A stretch of DNA of 64,000 nucleotides from Streptomyces sp. CB01373 (GCF_002803075.1 NZ_NNBK01000013.1:62001-126000), one strand, 5' to 3'; positions 14,798 through 24,541 are shown, numbered from the stretch's first letter. Numbers and translations: made by a program. The notes: generated by a model not told the origin, from the sequence alone.

Positions 14798-15805
14798 CTA
14801 CCAGGGGCGGACGAGGACGAGGCCGACCTTGCCGGGTCGTACGGCGTGCTCCACGGCCTTGGTCAGCTCGCCGAGGCCGTACGTGGCGGCCACGTCGAAC
14901 TGGTCCTTGAGCCCCAGCGCGATCTGCTTCGCGGTGGCGACGTCGGACGCCCGCCTCTCGGCGGAGACCTCGGACAGCCACCGTCCGATGTTCTTGCCCC
15001 GCAGCGTCAGCGACTTGCTCAGCAGCGTCGACGCGTGCACCGAGAGCGGCTCCTCGGCGATCAGCCCGTAACTGACCAGCTTGCCGCCCGGCGCCAACAG
15101 GTCCAGAAGGCTCTCCGCCAGCTTCCCGCCGATCGGGTCGAGAGCCACACTCACCGGATGGCCACCGGCTGCCTCGCGGACCTCGTCGGCCCACCTCGGA
15201 TGCTCTGTCGACACGACCGGCGTGTCCGGGAACCGCTCGCGCAGCTCAGCGGCACCGCGATCGCTGCGGACGACGTTGACGAGCGCCAGGTTGTGGAACT
15301 GGGCCAGGCCCGTCACCAGCCGCCCGACCGACGAGCCCGCGGCGGTCTGCACCAGGAAACCGTCATATCCGAAGGCCAGGTGCTCCTGCGCCTCACGGCG
15401 CAGCATCACCGCGGTCAACGGGTTCGCCAGCATCTGCGCGGCGACTTCGTCCGGCAGCTCATCCGGTACGGCGACGACCACCTCTGCCTCCGCCGCGATC
15501 CACTGCGCCCACGCCCCCGGCTGGGGGAAGACCGTCACACGGCCGCCGACCTCGACCCCGGGCGCCACGCGTGTGCCCGGGCCGATGGCCTCCACCACGC
15601 CGGTGGCCTCCGCGCCGGCCGGGACCGGTCGGGCAGCACTGCCCGGGTACGCCTCGATGGCCTGGAGATCACCGGGGTGCACCGTGAAGGCGGTGGTGCG
15701 GATGAGGACCTGGCCGCGCTCGGGCGCCGTCGGCTTCGGCTCCTCGACGACGGTCAGAACGTCGGCGGGCAACCCTCCACGGGTGTGGACGACACGACGG
15801 TTCAT
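14798..15805 (-). CDS. Zinc-type/quinone-oxidoreductase-like medium-chain dehydrogenase
   Basis: This 335-aa MDR-superfamily NADPH oxidoreductase has an N-terminal GroES-like catalytic domain (VLIRTTAFTVHPGDLQ, VGGRVTVFP) and a Rossmann domain. The usual GAAGGVG glycine motif reads QTAAGSSVGRLV. VALDPIGGKLAESLLDLL is typical of the quinone oxidoreductase branch, and no structural zinc Cys cluster is seen. ATG 15805 is preceded by GAGGAG at 5 nt; the upstream in-frame ATG overlaps that site. Probable role is reduction of quinones or enones; substrate unknown. It is divergent from the GAP gene. Confidence 0.82.
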   Translation of the reverse strand: MNRRVVHTRGGLPADVLTVVEEPKPTAPERGQVLIRTTAFTVHPGDLQAIEAYPGSAARPVPAGAEATGVVEAIGPGTRVAPGVEVGGRVTVFPQPGAWAQWIAAEAEVVVAVPDELPDEVAAQMLANPLTAVMLRREAQEHLAFGYDGFLVQTAAGSSVGRLVTGLAQFHNLALVNVVRSDRGAAELRERFPDTPVVSTEHPRWADEVREAAGGHPVSVALDPIGGKLAESLLDLLAPGGKLVSYGLIAEEPLSVHASTLLSKSLTLRGKNIGRWLSEVSAERRASDVATAKQIALGLKDQFDVAATYGLGELTKAVEHAVRPGKVGLVLVRPW

Positions 15806-16145
15806 GATTCTCCTCATGCGCCGATACGCGCGGGGCTCGGCCGAGGCATCAGCGACGTCCCGCAGCAGCGGGTTCCGCCACTGAGTGCCCCGTCAAGCCG
15901 CATCAGCCCCCCGCCCTCACGCAGCCCCCTGGTCACGCTCGCACGCCGGGCAATCAGCGGCACAGTCGGCTGGGCCGATCGGGTCATGGGCCTCATGAAG
16001 CGCCCTTCGAACGGGCGCGCGTCGCGGAGGCCCGGCCGGCTCTTCGCCGGTCGATCAGTCACCCGTACGGCACGGACACCGCGTCTGCGGGCGGCGTTCG
16101 GCGCACGATGAGCAACGGACCCGATCTCACTTCGAGGAGGCCGCC
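15806..16145. promoter_or_regulatory. Divergent intergenic region
   Basis: About 340 bases separate the leftward dehydrogenase from the rightward GAP gene. They must carry both promoters. I see no RNA gene or clear operator and no convincing reading frame, only a strong CGAGGAGG ribosome site immediately before 16,146. Confidence 0.4.
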
Positions 16146-16823
16146 ATGGGACACGCCGTCGGCGATGTGCTCGGACTGGCGGCCGCTGTCGCGATCAGTC
16201 CGCTCCCGATCGTGGCGATCATCCTCATCCTGGCCACGCCGCAGGGACGTCCGAACGGCACCCTGTTCGCTGTCGGCTGGATCCTCGGCCTGGCCGCCCT
16301 CGGCGCGATCATGCTGGCGGTAGGAGGTTCCGGCGGCGCGTCCACGCACAAGCACCCGGCCACCTGGGTCGGAGCCCTCAAGCTCGCGCTGGGCGTGCTG
16401 CTCGTCCTGTTCGCCGTCCGGCAGTGGCGGGGACGCCCCCGTGACCCCTCACAGGCACACCTGCCGAAGTGGATGGCGGCCATCGACCGTTTCACCCCCT
16501 CCAAGGTGCTCGGACTCGGGCTGCTGCTCTCGGCCGCCAACGCCAAGAACGCCCCGCTGACCATCGCCGCCGGTGCCTCGATCAGCTCGGCCGGAATCCC
16601 CGTACCGCAGCAGATCGGCGCACTCGCGATCTTCGTCGTCATCGCATCGCTCGGCGTCCTCGCGCCGCTGGCCGTCTACCTGTCCATGGGAGAACGCGCC
16701 AAGAGCATCCTCACCGGCTGGCGGGACTGGGCCGCACAGCACAACGCTGCCGTCATGGCCGTCCTCTTCTCCGTCCTCGGACTCAAGCTGCTCGGAGACG
16801 GGATCAGCGTCCTCGCCTCCTGA
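16146..16823 (+). CDS. GAP family (Sap-type) membrane protein
   Basis: This 225-aa integral membrane protein has six hydrophobic segments. It opens with an N-terminal VLGLAAAVAISPLPIVAIIL motif and contains the FAVGWILGLAALG repeat typical of the GAP / sulfolipid-addressing protein family, which is distantly LysE-like and implicated in exporting lipids or small solutes. A central cytoplasmic loop (RQWRGRPRDPSQAHLPKWMA) separates the two halves. AGGAGG precedes ATG 16146 at good spacing. Substrate is unknown. Confidence 0.82.
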   Translation: MGHAVGDVLGLAAAVAISPLPIVAIILILATPQGRPNGTLFAVGWILGLAALGAIMLAVGGSGGASTHKHPATWVGALKLALGVLLVLFAVRQWRGRPRDPSQAHLPKWMAAIDRFTPSKVLGLGLLLSAANAKNAPLTIAAGASISSAGIPVPQQIGALAIFVVIASLGVLAPLAVYLSMGERAKSILTGWRDWAAQHNAAVMAVLFSVLGLKLLGDGISVLAS

Positions 16824-16862
16824 GTGGCCTCTGCCGATCGCTGGCGCGGGCCTGGGGCTCAG

Positions 16863-17318
16863 TCAGGGCTGGTCGCTTTCGCGTGCCTTCGTGGCGCGGT
16901 TCTCCTGTGCCGACAACTCGCGGCGTCTGGCTTCGGCGGCCTCGGTGATCAGGTGGGCCGCGTCGGCGGGGAGGGCCAGGTTCTTCTCCAGCCATACGGC
17001 GTCCGTGCCCTGGGTGTGCGTGGCGAGGACCCAGGCGGCGTAGAGGCGTTCGCGGGACGGGGCGGCCGGGGTCCCCAGGGTGGCGCGGACCGCCTCCTCG
17101 GGGAAGCCGTCCAGGGTGTGGGCGGTGAACCATGACGTGTCGACCGGCTCGGCGGGCCGGCGGGCCCGTGGGTTCCTGAACAACGGACGGGAACGGCCCC
17201 GCCGCATCCTCGTACCCACGATGAGGGCGACCAGCGCAGCGCCCAGCACGGCCGCCGCCACGCCCATGCGGTCGGCGGCGGGGAGCCTCGTCCACACCGG
17301 CAGCAGGTATGCCACCAC
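16863..17318 (-). CDS. Hypothetical single-pass membrane protein
   Basis: This 151-aa protein has one N-terminal membrane helix (MGVAAAVLGAALVALIVGT, about residues 17-37), a basic stop-transfer segment and a soluble, helix-rich cytoplasmic remainder. GTG 17318 was chosen because AAGGAG lies 6 nt upstream; longer frames overlap that site. No family recognised. It stands alone 100 nt downstream of the NRAMP gene on the same strand and could be its last cistron. Confidence 0.68.
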   Translation of the reverse strand: MVAYLLPVWTRLPAADRMGVAAAVLGAALVALIVGTRMRRGRSRPLFRNPRARRPAEPVDTSWFTAHTLDGFPEEAVRATLGTPAAPSRERLYAAWVLATHTQGTDAVWLEKNLALPADAAHLITEAAEARRRELSAQENRATKARESDQP

Positions 17319-17418
17319 ACGATCTCCTTGGTGCGGGTGGGGCGGGATCACATCAGGCCTCCCTCACCTCTCCATCGTCGCCCCGCGTCCGGTGCTCGGC
17401 CAGGCCCCCGATCCCGGC

Positions 17419-19476
17419 TCAGCCGATCTGGACGGCCTTGACCACCAGCAGCAGCGCGGCGATCACCAGGTAGCCGCGCAGCAGGCCCATGCCGAGTCTG
17501 AGTCCGGGGGACCAGACGACGGGCTCCAGCAGGGCGAGGGGAGGCATGCGCCAGCTCTCGCGTTCCGAGCGGGGGATCCGCGGAGGCGGAGGCAGTTCCG
17601 GGCCCCGGCGGGCGCGGATGACACGCAGTCCCACGGCCGCGCCAAGCAGCCCCACGACCAGCACACCGGTGAGCCACAGCGCGATCCGGGTGGTGTCCAG
17701 CGACGGGAACAGGGTCGTCGCGACGAGGATCCCGGACAGCATCAGGAGCACCGCGATGACGGTCGACGCCACCATGTTGAGCCAGCGCGGATTGACCCAG
17801 GGGCCGAGGACCGCCCGGTCGTTGCACAGCAGCAGCAGGAACACCGACGCGGAGGGCAGCAGCAGGCCCGCCAGGGCCTGAACGGCGGTCGTGATCAGCC
17901 CGAGGGGCGCACCGGGGATCAGCACGATGGCGGCGGCGAGCAGGACCATCCCGGCGTAGGTCCCGTAGAACGCCTTGGCCTCGCGGAAGCTGCGGTGCAG
18001 GGAGTGGCGCAGGTTGAACACGTCGCCGAAGGCGTAGCTGGTGGCCAGGGTGACCGCCGCGGCGCCGATGATCGACGCGTCCAGGAGCACGACCGCGAAC
18101 ATCACTCCCAGCACACGGCTGTGCCCGCCCAGGGCCTCGGCGACGCCCAGCGCGTCGGTGAAGTGCCCGGCCGCGCCCGTACCGCTCACGGCGTAGTCGG
18201 CGACGACGACGATCGCGACGGCGCCGCCGATCACGACGAGGGAGCCCAGCACGGTGTCCGCGCGCTCATGGCCGACGAACCGCGGTGTGATGCGCTTGTC
18301 GATGATGTTGGACTGCTGGAAGAACAGCTGCCAGGGGGCGACGGTCGTACCGACGATCGCGATGATCAGCAGGACGGCCTCCGAGGTGACCCCGCCCCGC
18401 ACGCCCGGGACGACCAGGTGGTGCACGGCCGCTCCGTAGCGCGGGTGGGACAGCAGCGCCAGTGGCACCAGCAGCAGGCTGACGGCGATGAAGGCGAACA
18501 TCGCGCGTTCCCAGCTCCGGAAGCTGCCCGAGGCGGTGATCGCCACCAGGGCGACGGCGGCGACCGGCACGGCGATGTACTTGTCCACGCCGAGGTAGCT
18601 CAGGGCGAGCGAGACGCCGATGAACTCGGTGACGATCGTCAGGAAGTTCAGCACGAACAGGTCGCCGACGCTGAACCAGCCCCAGAACCTGCCGAAGCGC
18701 TCGTTGATCAGCCGGGCGTGCCCGACACCGGTGACGGCTCCGAGCCGGACCACCATCTCCTGGTTGACGATGAGGACGGGGATGAGCAGCAGGAGCACCC
18801 AGAGCAGGCTGTAGCCGTAGTTCTGGCCCGCCTGGGCGTACGTGGAGATCCCGCCGGCGTCGTTGTCGCCCACCATCACGATCAGGCCGGGGCCGACGAT
18901 GGCCAGGAAGGTCAGCAGCCGCCGCTTGAGACTCCGGCTGGAGTCCGCCTCCTCCAGCCGGATACGTCCCAGCGCGCCCTCGATGTCACCGAGGTGGGCC
19001 TCGTCCAGCACCGCCGTGCGGCGGGGGCGGGGGCCCGCCGGTGGCGTGGGGCTCCGGTCACGGGGGGCGCCGTCGCGTGCCGGCGTGGCGGCGTGCCCCC
19101 GGGCTCCGGGACCGACCGGTGGGACCGGTGGCCTGTCCGGGGCTGCGGGGTGCGCATCGGCGCCGTGCGCCTGTGGGCGCGGGCCGGGCGTGGGTCCGCC
19201 CCCGGCCGGGCGCGGACCGGGCTTGGTGGGCGAGTCCGGGTGCGGACCGGGCTCGGGCGGCGTGTCCGGCGGTGGGCTGCCGGACTTCGGCGCGTCCGGC
19301 CGCGAGCCCGGCGTAGGCGGACGGTCCTCCGGACGCGCGCCGGGCCGGGACCTACGGTCCTCCGAGCGAGCCCCCGACTCGGGCGGACCGTCCTCCGGGC
19401 GGGCGCCGGGCGGCGGCTGCTGCGGCGGGCGCCGGGCGGGCTGCCGGTCGGGCCGGGGCTGCCGGGGTTCCCTCAT
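17419..19476 (-). CDS. NRAMP-family divalent metal transporter with long Pro/Arg-rich N-terminal tail
   Basis: This 685-aa proton-coupled Mn2+/Fe2+-type transporter has a hallmark DNDAGG metal-binding motif in helix 1 (LIVMVGDNDAGGISTYAQAG) and about eleven further membrane helices. The region VVAPWQ-like TTVAPWQLFFQQS corresponds to helix 6. About 150 residues of Pro/Arg/Asp-rich disordered sequence precede the transporter, and they are not part of the usual family. Its ATGA overlaps the stop of the MgtE-N/CBS gene, so the two are co-translated and probably work as a regulated metal uptake unit. Confidence 0.88.
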   Translation of the reverse strand: MREPRQPRPDRQPARRPPQQPPPGARPEDGPPESGARSEDRRSRPGARPEDRPPTPGSRPDAPKSGSPPPDTPPEPGPHPDSPTKPGPRPAGGGPTPGPRPQAHGADAHPAAPDRPPVPPVGPGARGHAATPARDGAPRDRSPTPPAGPRPRRTAVLDEAHLGDIEGALGRIRLEEADSSRSLKRRLLTFLAIVGPGLIVMVGDNDAGGISTYAQAGQNYGYSLLWVLLLLIPVLIVNQEMVVRLGAVTGVGHARLINERFGRFWGWFSVGDLFVLNFLTIVTEFIGVSLALSYLGVDKYIAVPVAAVALVAITASGSFRSWERAMFAFIAVSLLLVPLALLSHPRYGAAVHHLVVPGVRGGVTSEAVLLIIAIVGTTVAPWQLFFQQSNIIDKRITPRFVGHERADTVLGSLVVIGGAVAIVVVADYAVSGTGAAGHFTDALGVAEALGGHSRVLGVMFAVVLLDASIIGAAAVTLATSYAFGDVFNLRHSLHRSFREAKAFYGTYAGMVLLAAAIVLIPGAPLGLITTAVQALAGLLLPSASVFLLLLCNDRAVLGPWVNPRWLNMVASTVIAVLLMLSGILVATTLFPSLDTTRIALWLTGVLVVGLLGAAVGLRVIRARRGPELPPPPRIPRSERESWRMPPLALLEPVVWSPGLRLGMGLLRGYLVIAALLLVVKAVQIG

Positions 19477-20852
19477 GGTGAGGGCTCCTCACGCCCATCC
19501 GGTCCCCCGGCGCCGCCGGCACCAGTGGCGCCAGGGATGCTTCCGGCCTCAACGGTCCGATGCGCGTCCGGTGGCGGGGCCACTTCCCGGCGCCGCCAGT
19601 CCTCCGGCAGTGTCGCCTCCAGTACGTCGTCGACCGTGATCACACCGAGCAGGACTCCTTCGTCGTCCACGACCGGCAGGGTGATGAGGTTGTAGTCCGT
19701 CATCAGCAGGGCGACGTCCACCAGGTCCGTGTCCGGGCCGACGCGCACGGGATCGGCCTCGCTCACCTCGGCCAGCCGGAGCCCGGGGTCGCTCTGCAGG
19801 ATGGTGACCAGCCGGACCCAGCCGAGCAGCCGGCCGTCCTCGTCGACGGTGTAGACGCTGGTCAGCGCCTCCGGTTGGAGCCGGTTCGCGCGCCTGACCG
19901 CAGCCTCGGCCTCGCTCACGGGCGTATCCGGGGGCAGGGCCAGGAAGTCCATCCCCATCAGGCCTCCGGCACTGGCGGGGTTGAAGCCCATCAGGGTCAG
20001 CACCTTGGCCCGCTGTCCGGCGGGCAGCAGGTCCAGCACGGGTCGCCGGCGGCCCTGGCGCAGATCGTCGATGGCGTCGGCCGCGTCGTCCGCCCGCATC
20101 CGCGCCAGGACGGCGGCGATCTCCTCGTCGGTGCGGGCGTTGAGCAGCCGGGAGGCCCGGTCCTCCTCCAGTTCCTCGAAGACGTCGGCCTCCAGCTCCG
20201 GATCCTGCCGGACGTCGCCGAGGATCTCGCGTTCCTCGTCCCTGGAGGCGTCTTCGAGCAGGTCGGCGATCTCCGCGGGCCGCAGGCGCCGGATCCGGGC
20301 CGTGGGACGGCGGACCAGCGCGCTGCGGCTGTGTCCGATCAGCGGCTCGAACGCCTGCCAGTCACGGCACGCGTGCCCCGTCGCACGGTCCCCGAAGATC
20401 CCGAGCAGTCGGTGCGGGCGGTGCGTGTCCACGCCCGACAGCAGCCACTGGCCGTCGCGCTCGGCCAGTTCCAGGTCCTGCGCGCGGACCAGGCGGGCCT
20501 CGCCCACGTCGATCAGCCGGTGGCCCAGTACGTCCGCCCGCAGCAGCACCTCACCCTCGCGCCGCCCGAACGGCCGCAGGTCGAGCCGTGCGCTCTCGAG
20601 TTCCACCAGGCCCTCGGCGTCGAGAGCAGCCACCTGTTCGACCGGGACGAACAGCTCACGGCCGCCCACGCCGACCACGAGCCCGGTCACCACCGGATAG
20701 TCGGCGCCGCGCAGCCGGACGATCACGTCGGAGAGCCGCCCGAGCGACCGGTCGCCCGGGTCCACCACGGGGCGCTTCACCAGCGACGACAGATGAACGG
20801 GCGCCTGCTCCCGGTGTGCCGCCGGCCGCGGCGAAGACGGACTCACGGTCAT
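19473..20852 (-). CDS. PRC-barrel / MgtE N-domain / CBS-pair regulatory protein
   Basis: This 459-aa soluble protein has an N-terminal PRC-barrel-like region (about 20-90). An MgtE intracellular N-domain follows (IADLLEDASRDEEREILGDV and LNARTDEEIAAVLARM), then two CBS motifs (LLGWVRLVTIL and DLVDVALLMTDYNLITLPVV). It lacks the membrane domain of MgtE channels. With the NRAMP gene overlapping by 4 nt, it presumably senses cytoplasmic metal or nucleotide and gates the transporter. ATG 20852 has a GGGCAGGGCAGAG purine tract upstream. Confidence 0.85.
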   Translation of the reverse strand: MTVSPSSPRPAAHREQAPVHLSSLVKRPVVDPGDRSLGRLSDVIVRLRGADYPVVTGLVVGVGGRELFVPVEQVAALDAEGLVELESARLDLRPFGRREGEVLLRADVLGHRLIDVGEARLVRAQDLELAERDGQWLLSGVDTHRPHRLLGIFGDRATGHACRDWQAFEPLIGHSRSALVRRPTARIRRLRPAEIADLLEDASRDEEREILGDVRQDPELEADVFEELEEDRASRLLNARTDEEIAAVLARMRADDAADAIDDLRQGRRRPVLDLLPAGQRAKVLTLMGFNPASAGGLMGMDFLALPPDTPVSEAEAAVRRANRLQPEALTSVYTVDEDGRLLGWVRLVTILQSDPGLRLAEVSEADPVRVGPDTDLVDVALLMTDYNLITLPVVDDEGVLLGVITVDDVLEATLPEDWRRREVAPPPDAHRTVEAGSIPGATGAGGAGGPDGREEPSP

Positions 20853-20994
20853 CGCTCTGCCCTGCCCGAACGTCGACTGCCCCCGCGACCAACGGTATTG
20901 AATCACCGCAAACACACGCAAACGCCCCGCCGACGGCAAGGTGGTGTGTCGATCGGCGTCTCGAACGGCCCCTCGAACGGTGTCTCGAACGGCG

Positions 20995-21492
20995 TCAGGA
21001 GCCGTCGTCCAACCGGCCCAGTTGTTCGGCGAGTTGGAAGAGGGCCGGCAAGGCGGTGGCGATGGCGGAGCGGGTCGTGTCGTCCAGGGAGGCCAGGGCG
21101 GCGTCCATCCGGCGTTCGTGGGCCGTGGTCCACGCGGTGAGCTGGTCGCGGCCGGCGTCGGTGAGGGTGACGACGGAGGCGCGGCGGTCGGCGGAGTCGA
21201 CCTCGCGCGCGACCAGGCCCGTCGTGATCATCTGGCCGATCAGTCCGCTGACGGTGCTCGGTGCGAGCCGCTGGCGGGCCGCGAGGTCGCTGATCCGGGC
21301 GGGCGAGTGCTCGCCGAGCACCTGGAGCAGCTCGACCTGGGCCATGGGCAGCTTCTCCCACGGATAGTCGGTGCGGATCGAGGCCCGCAGGGCGCGGCGC
21401 AGGCGGGTGACAGCCTCGGTCAGCAGACGGGCGTCCAGCGCCTCGGCGGCGGGGCCGAACAGGGGAAGCTCGGAACGGGGCTGCGCGGACAT
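20995..21492 (-). CDS. MarR family transcriptional regulator
   Basis: This 165-aa winged-helix protein matches the MarR family. LPMAQVELLQVLGEHSPARISDLAARQ leads into the recognition helix LAPSTVSGLIGQMITTGLV, and the wing DRRASVVTLTDAGRDQL is typical. It lies 122 nt downstream of an MFS exporter on the same strand, so it likely controls that exporter in response to a drug or phenolic ligand. ATG 21492. Confidence 0.88.
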   Translation of the reverse strand: MSAQPRSELPLFGPAAEALDARLLTEAVTRLRRALRASIRTDYPWEKLPMAQVELLQVLGEHSPARISDLAARQRLAPSTVSGLIGQMITTGLVAREVDSADRRASVVTLTDAGRDQLTAWTTAHERRMDAALASLDDTTRSAIATALPALFQLAEQLGRLDDGS

Positions 21493-21614
21493 GCGGCAAG
21501 GGTAGCCGGGTCCACGCGGGCGCCCTCCTGCTCGCGGCGGCACCGCCTTGTCCGCCGGTTCACGCGGGGTGTTCACCGTCTCACGCGCGTGGTTCACCGG
21601 TCTCACTCGCCTCC

Positions 21615-23081
21615 TCACGCCCCGAGTTCCGACTGGGACCGCCCGTGGTCGCCCCGCTCGGGACCCAGCCGGGCCGAGACCACGGCGACGGCCGACACCG
21701 CCACCAGGATCGCCGCGGACCACCGGGCGCCGGCCTCGGTTCCACCGCCGGCCGCCAGGTGCAGGGCGAGGGTCACCAGTGCCACCCCCAGGGCGGTGCC
21801 CAGACCGCGGGTCATGTTGACCAGACCGCCGCCGGTGCCGGAGGAACGGGCCGGGATCGCGCCCATGATCAGCGCGTTGTTGGCCGGGGTGAACGTCCCC
21901 AGCCCCACGCCGACCAGGGCCAGCAGCGGCACCAGCCAGGCGATGGTCAGCGGAACGGCCATGAGCGCGGCCGTGGCGAGGAGGAACACGCCGGCTCCGG
22001 CCAGGCACCGGCCACGGTCGCTGAGGGAGCGCGGCAGCAACCGGTCACCGCCCGTGGCGCCGAGGGCGAACCCGGCGGGCAGCGCGGTCAGCACCAGCCC
22101 CGCGGTCAGCTCCGAAGCCCCCCGCGCGGTCAGCACGACCGGCACCAGCACCAGCGGGCCGAACAGCACCAGGTATCCGCTGAGCGCCCCGACCAGCCCG
22201 AACGTCACCGCGCGCACCCGCAGCAGCGCGAGGTCGAGCAGGGGCGCGGCGATCCGCCGCTGACGGCGGGCGAACCCCCAGCCGGCCAGGGCGGCCACGC
22301 CGAACAGCAGGACCACGCTCCAGCCGGGCACCGGCAGACCGGAGGCCGCAGACACACCGAGCAGAGCGCAGGTCGTCGCCACGGCCAGCAGCGCCAGTCC
22401 GGCCCAGTCGAAGCGGGTCACCCTCGTACGGGCCCTGGTGCGCGGCAGCAGATAGTGCCCGCTCACCAGCGCGACCAGCCCGACCGGCACGTTCACCCAG
22501 AACACCCAGCGCCAGCCCAGGGTGGACACCAGCGCCCCGCCCACCGTGGGCCCCAGGGCGAGCCCCAGCGCCTGTGCGGCGGCCTGCACGCCGAGCGCGC
22601 TGCGCATCCGCCCGCGGGGTGCGCTGGTGGTCACCAGCGCGACGCTGTTGGCCTGCATCAACGCCGCTCCGGCCGCCTGCACCACCCGGAAGCCCACCAG
22701 CGCCACCAGGGAGGGCGCCAGTCCGCAGGCGGCGGACGCCAGTGTGAAGACGGCGAACCCGTACAGGTACAGCAGCTTGCGGCCGTGGGCGTCCGCCAGC
22801 CGCCCGGCCGGCACCAGCAGCGCCACCAGGGCCAGCAGATACGCCAGCGACACCCATTCCACCGCGGCGAGCGAGGTGTGGAACTCGGTGCGCAGGCTGC
22901 CGTAGGTCAGCGTCACGATGCTCGCGTCCAGCTGGCCCATGAACGCCCCGAAGCACACCGTGGCCACGGCCAGCCGCCAGGCGTTCGGCCGCGACCGGAT
23001 CCCCTCCGGGCGGGCCCGCTCCGCGGTGAGCACGGCGGGCCAGCGCGGGCGGGGCGGGGTGTGCGTCGTATCCGGAGCCAT
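21615..23081 (-). CDS. MFS transporter, DHA2 (14-TM) drug efflux type
   Basis: This 488-aa major facilitator has MGQLDASIVTLTYGSLRTEF in the first helix, the A-motif GRLADAHGRKLLYLYG and the C-motif-like ALGLALGPTVGGALV typical of proton-coupled drug exporters. About fourteen helices are visible. ATG 23081 follows a short Pro/Arg-rich N-terminus. The MarR gene downstream suggests drug-inducible expression. Substrate is unknown. Confidence 0.88.
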   Translation of the reverse strand: MAPDTTHTPPRPRWPAVLTAERARPEGIRSRPNAWRLAVATVCFGAFMGQLDASIVTLTYGSLRTEFHTSLAAVEWVSLAYLLALVALLVPAGRLADAHGRKLLYLYGFAVFTLASAACGLAPSLVALVGFRVVQAAGAALMQANSVALVTTSAPRGRMRSALGVQAAAQALGLALGPTVGGALVSTLGWRWVFWVNVPVGLVALVSGHYLLPRTRARTRVTRFDWAGLALLAVATTCALLGVSAASGLPVPGWSVVLLFGVAALAGWGFARRQRRIAAPLLDLALLRVRAVTFGLVGALSGYLVLFGPLVLVPVVLTARGASELTAGLVLTALPAGFALGATGGDRLLPRSLSDRGRCLAGAGVFLLATAALMAVPLTIAWLVPLLALVGVGLGTFTPANNALIMGAIPARSSGTGGGLVNMTRGLGTALGVALVTLALHLAAGGGTEAGARWSAAILVAVSAVAVVSARLGPERGDHGRSQSELGA

Positions 23082-23189
23082 GACTTCAGATTACATCGGT
23101 CACCGAACTATTCGGGCTCCGTCCGATCAGGCCCCTCCCATGACGGCACCCCTTCGGCCTCATGGGTCCTCTTGACCTCATGAGCCTCC

Positions 23190-23516
23190 TCAGTCCTCCA
23201 TCACCGCGACCGCGTCGAACCCCGCCTGGTGCAGGGTCCGGTGCACGGCGCGCCGGGCTCCGCGAATGGTGACCGCGGTCGCCGGCCACCGCGTGGCGGC
23301 CCGCAGCAGGGCGTAGGCGCAGGCGAGGTCGAGGTGGGTGGCCCCGCTCATGTCCACGACCCACTCGTCGGTCTCGCTCAGCTGCGGTGCCGCGAGTCGT
23401 TCCTCCAGCGGCCGCAGGGCGTGGGCACCGATGTCCCCGGTGAGGACGAGCTCGGCCCGCCGGTCGTCGGTCGCCCTGATCATCAAGGGCGACGCCGGGA
23501 GATGCGCTGCTGCCAT
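23190..23516 (-). CDS. STAS-domain protein (anti-sigma factor antagonist-like)
   Basis: This 108-aa single STAS domain has the strand LVLTGDIGAHALRPLEERLA, then VVDMSGATHLDLACAYALLRA, where the Ser in DMSGATHLD is the position usually phosphorylated by an anti-sigma kinase. GAAGGAGG precedes ATG 23516. No anti-sigma factor is adjacent, so it is an orphan that could feed into the SigB-like network represented at 45.9-48.0 kb. Confidence 0.8.
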   Translation of the reverse strand: MAAAHLPASPLMIRATDDRRAELVLTGDIGAHALRPLEERLAAPQLSETDEWVVDMSGATHLDLACAYALLRAATRWPATAVTIRGARRAVHRTLHQAGFDAVAVMED

Positions 23517-23608
23517 GGCGGCCCTCCTTCGCGTGCGCCACACTCCGTCCACCTCCATGGTGAACCCGGCGCCAGGTCCGTGGGGCCCGGCGCCGGGGAA
23601 CGTCCGGC

Positions 23609-24541
23609 TCAGAACCTCTTGCCCGCCGCGCCTCCGGCCGGTCGCGCCGGTCGTGCCGTCGTCGCGGTGCGGCGGGCGTCACGGACGCGGGCGGCGGACG
23701 TGGACATGGGCGGGGTCCCGGGGTGCGGAGTGCGGGGCTGACGGTGGCGGGGCGTGGCCCGCCGGGGCGGGCGGGTCAGGGTGACCTGACGTACGAGCTG
23801 CTGGAAGCAGGCCAGGGAGGCCAGGCCCGGCAGGGCCGCGGCCGCGATGTCGACGATCGTCCTGGGCGCCTGCAACACGCACAGGAGCATGGCGATGGAC
23901 GAGAAGATCAGCACCACGCCCCAGGAGTGGACGGCGCGGCGCCGGTGCAGCGCGGACCGCAGCACGGACAGCGAGGCGACCAGCCAGGGACCGTAGACGA
24001 GCAGGGGCCACCAGGAGGCGATGCCGCCCTCCATACGGGCCACGGCCACGACGTGGAGGGGATCGTAGGCAACCATTCCGCCGAAGAAGCTCACCGAGGA
24101 AGCGATCACCGCGGTCAGCGCGGCGATGACATGACTGGCGGTCCGCAGGACGTCCGGACGCTTGCGTTCCCGGATCTTTCGATGGCGCCGGGCGACCCCC
24201 TTCAGGGGAGGCAGTTCCTCCGTGATCGCCTGGAGGTTCTCCAGGGGCGTGCTCGGGGCGGCCTCGGCGACCGGCGCCTCGTCGAGGGCGACGGGGACAT
24301 CAGGGATGCCGGGGATGTCCGGCCGGTGCTCCTCCATGGCGTCCTGGAGCATGAAGGCCAGTTCCTCGGCCGGGTCCCAGGTCGCGTCCGGCGGCTCCAG
24401 GGGAGAGGTGAAGAACTCCGCCGGACCCCGGTGCCGCCCGGTGCCCGCCCCCTGGTATCCGCCCACATGGCCGGAATAGCCCGAAAAGCCCGAATAATCT
24501 GCCGAATGGCCGGAACGGCGATCGATACGTTCGTCGTACAT
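23609..24541 (-). CDS. DUF2637 domain membrane protein
   Basis: This 310-aa protein has a Gly/Tyr-rich N-terminus and an acidic region. A basic segment (KGVARRHRKIRERKRP) is followed by four membrane helices (about 130-255) and an Arg/Pro-rich tail. The membrane core resembles DUF2637 proteins, common in Streptomyces chromosomes and mobile elements and sometimes linked to spread functions. ATG 24541. Role unknown; the small gene upstream (24,553-24,843) is separated by only 11 nt. Confidence 0.75.
   Translation of the reverse strand: MYDERIDRRSGHSADYSGFSGYSGHVGGYQGAGTGRHRGPAEFFTSPLEPPDATWDPAEELAFMLQDAMEEHRPDIPGIPDVPVALDEAPVAEAAPSTPLENLQAITEELPPLKGVARRHRKIRERKRPDVLRTASHVIAALTAVIASSVSFFGGMVAYDPLHVVAVARMEGGIASWWPLLVYGPWLVASLSVLRSALHRRRAVHSWGVVLIFSSIAMLLCVLQAPRTIVDIAAAALPGLASLACFQQLVRQVTLTRPPRRATPRHRQPRTPHPGTPPMSTSAARVRDARRTATTARPARPAGGAAGKRF

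Noticed and set aside
20995..22008. A longer MarR gene starting near 22,008
   Set aside because: The upstream part is antisense-like shadow of the MFS gene; the MarR domain begins just after ATG 21492.
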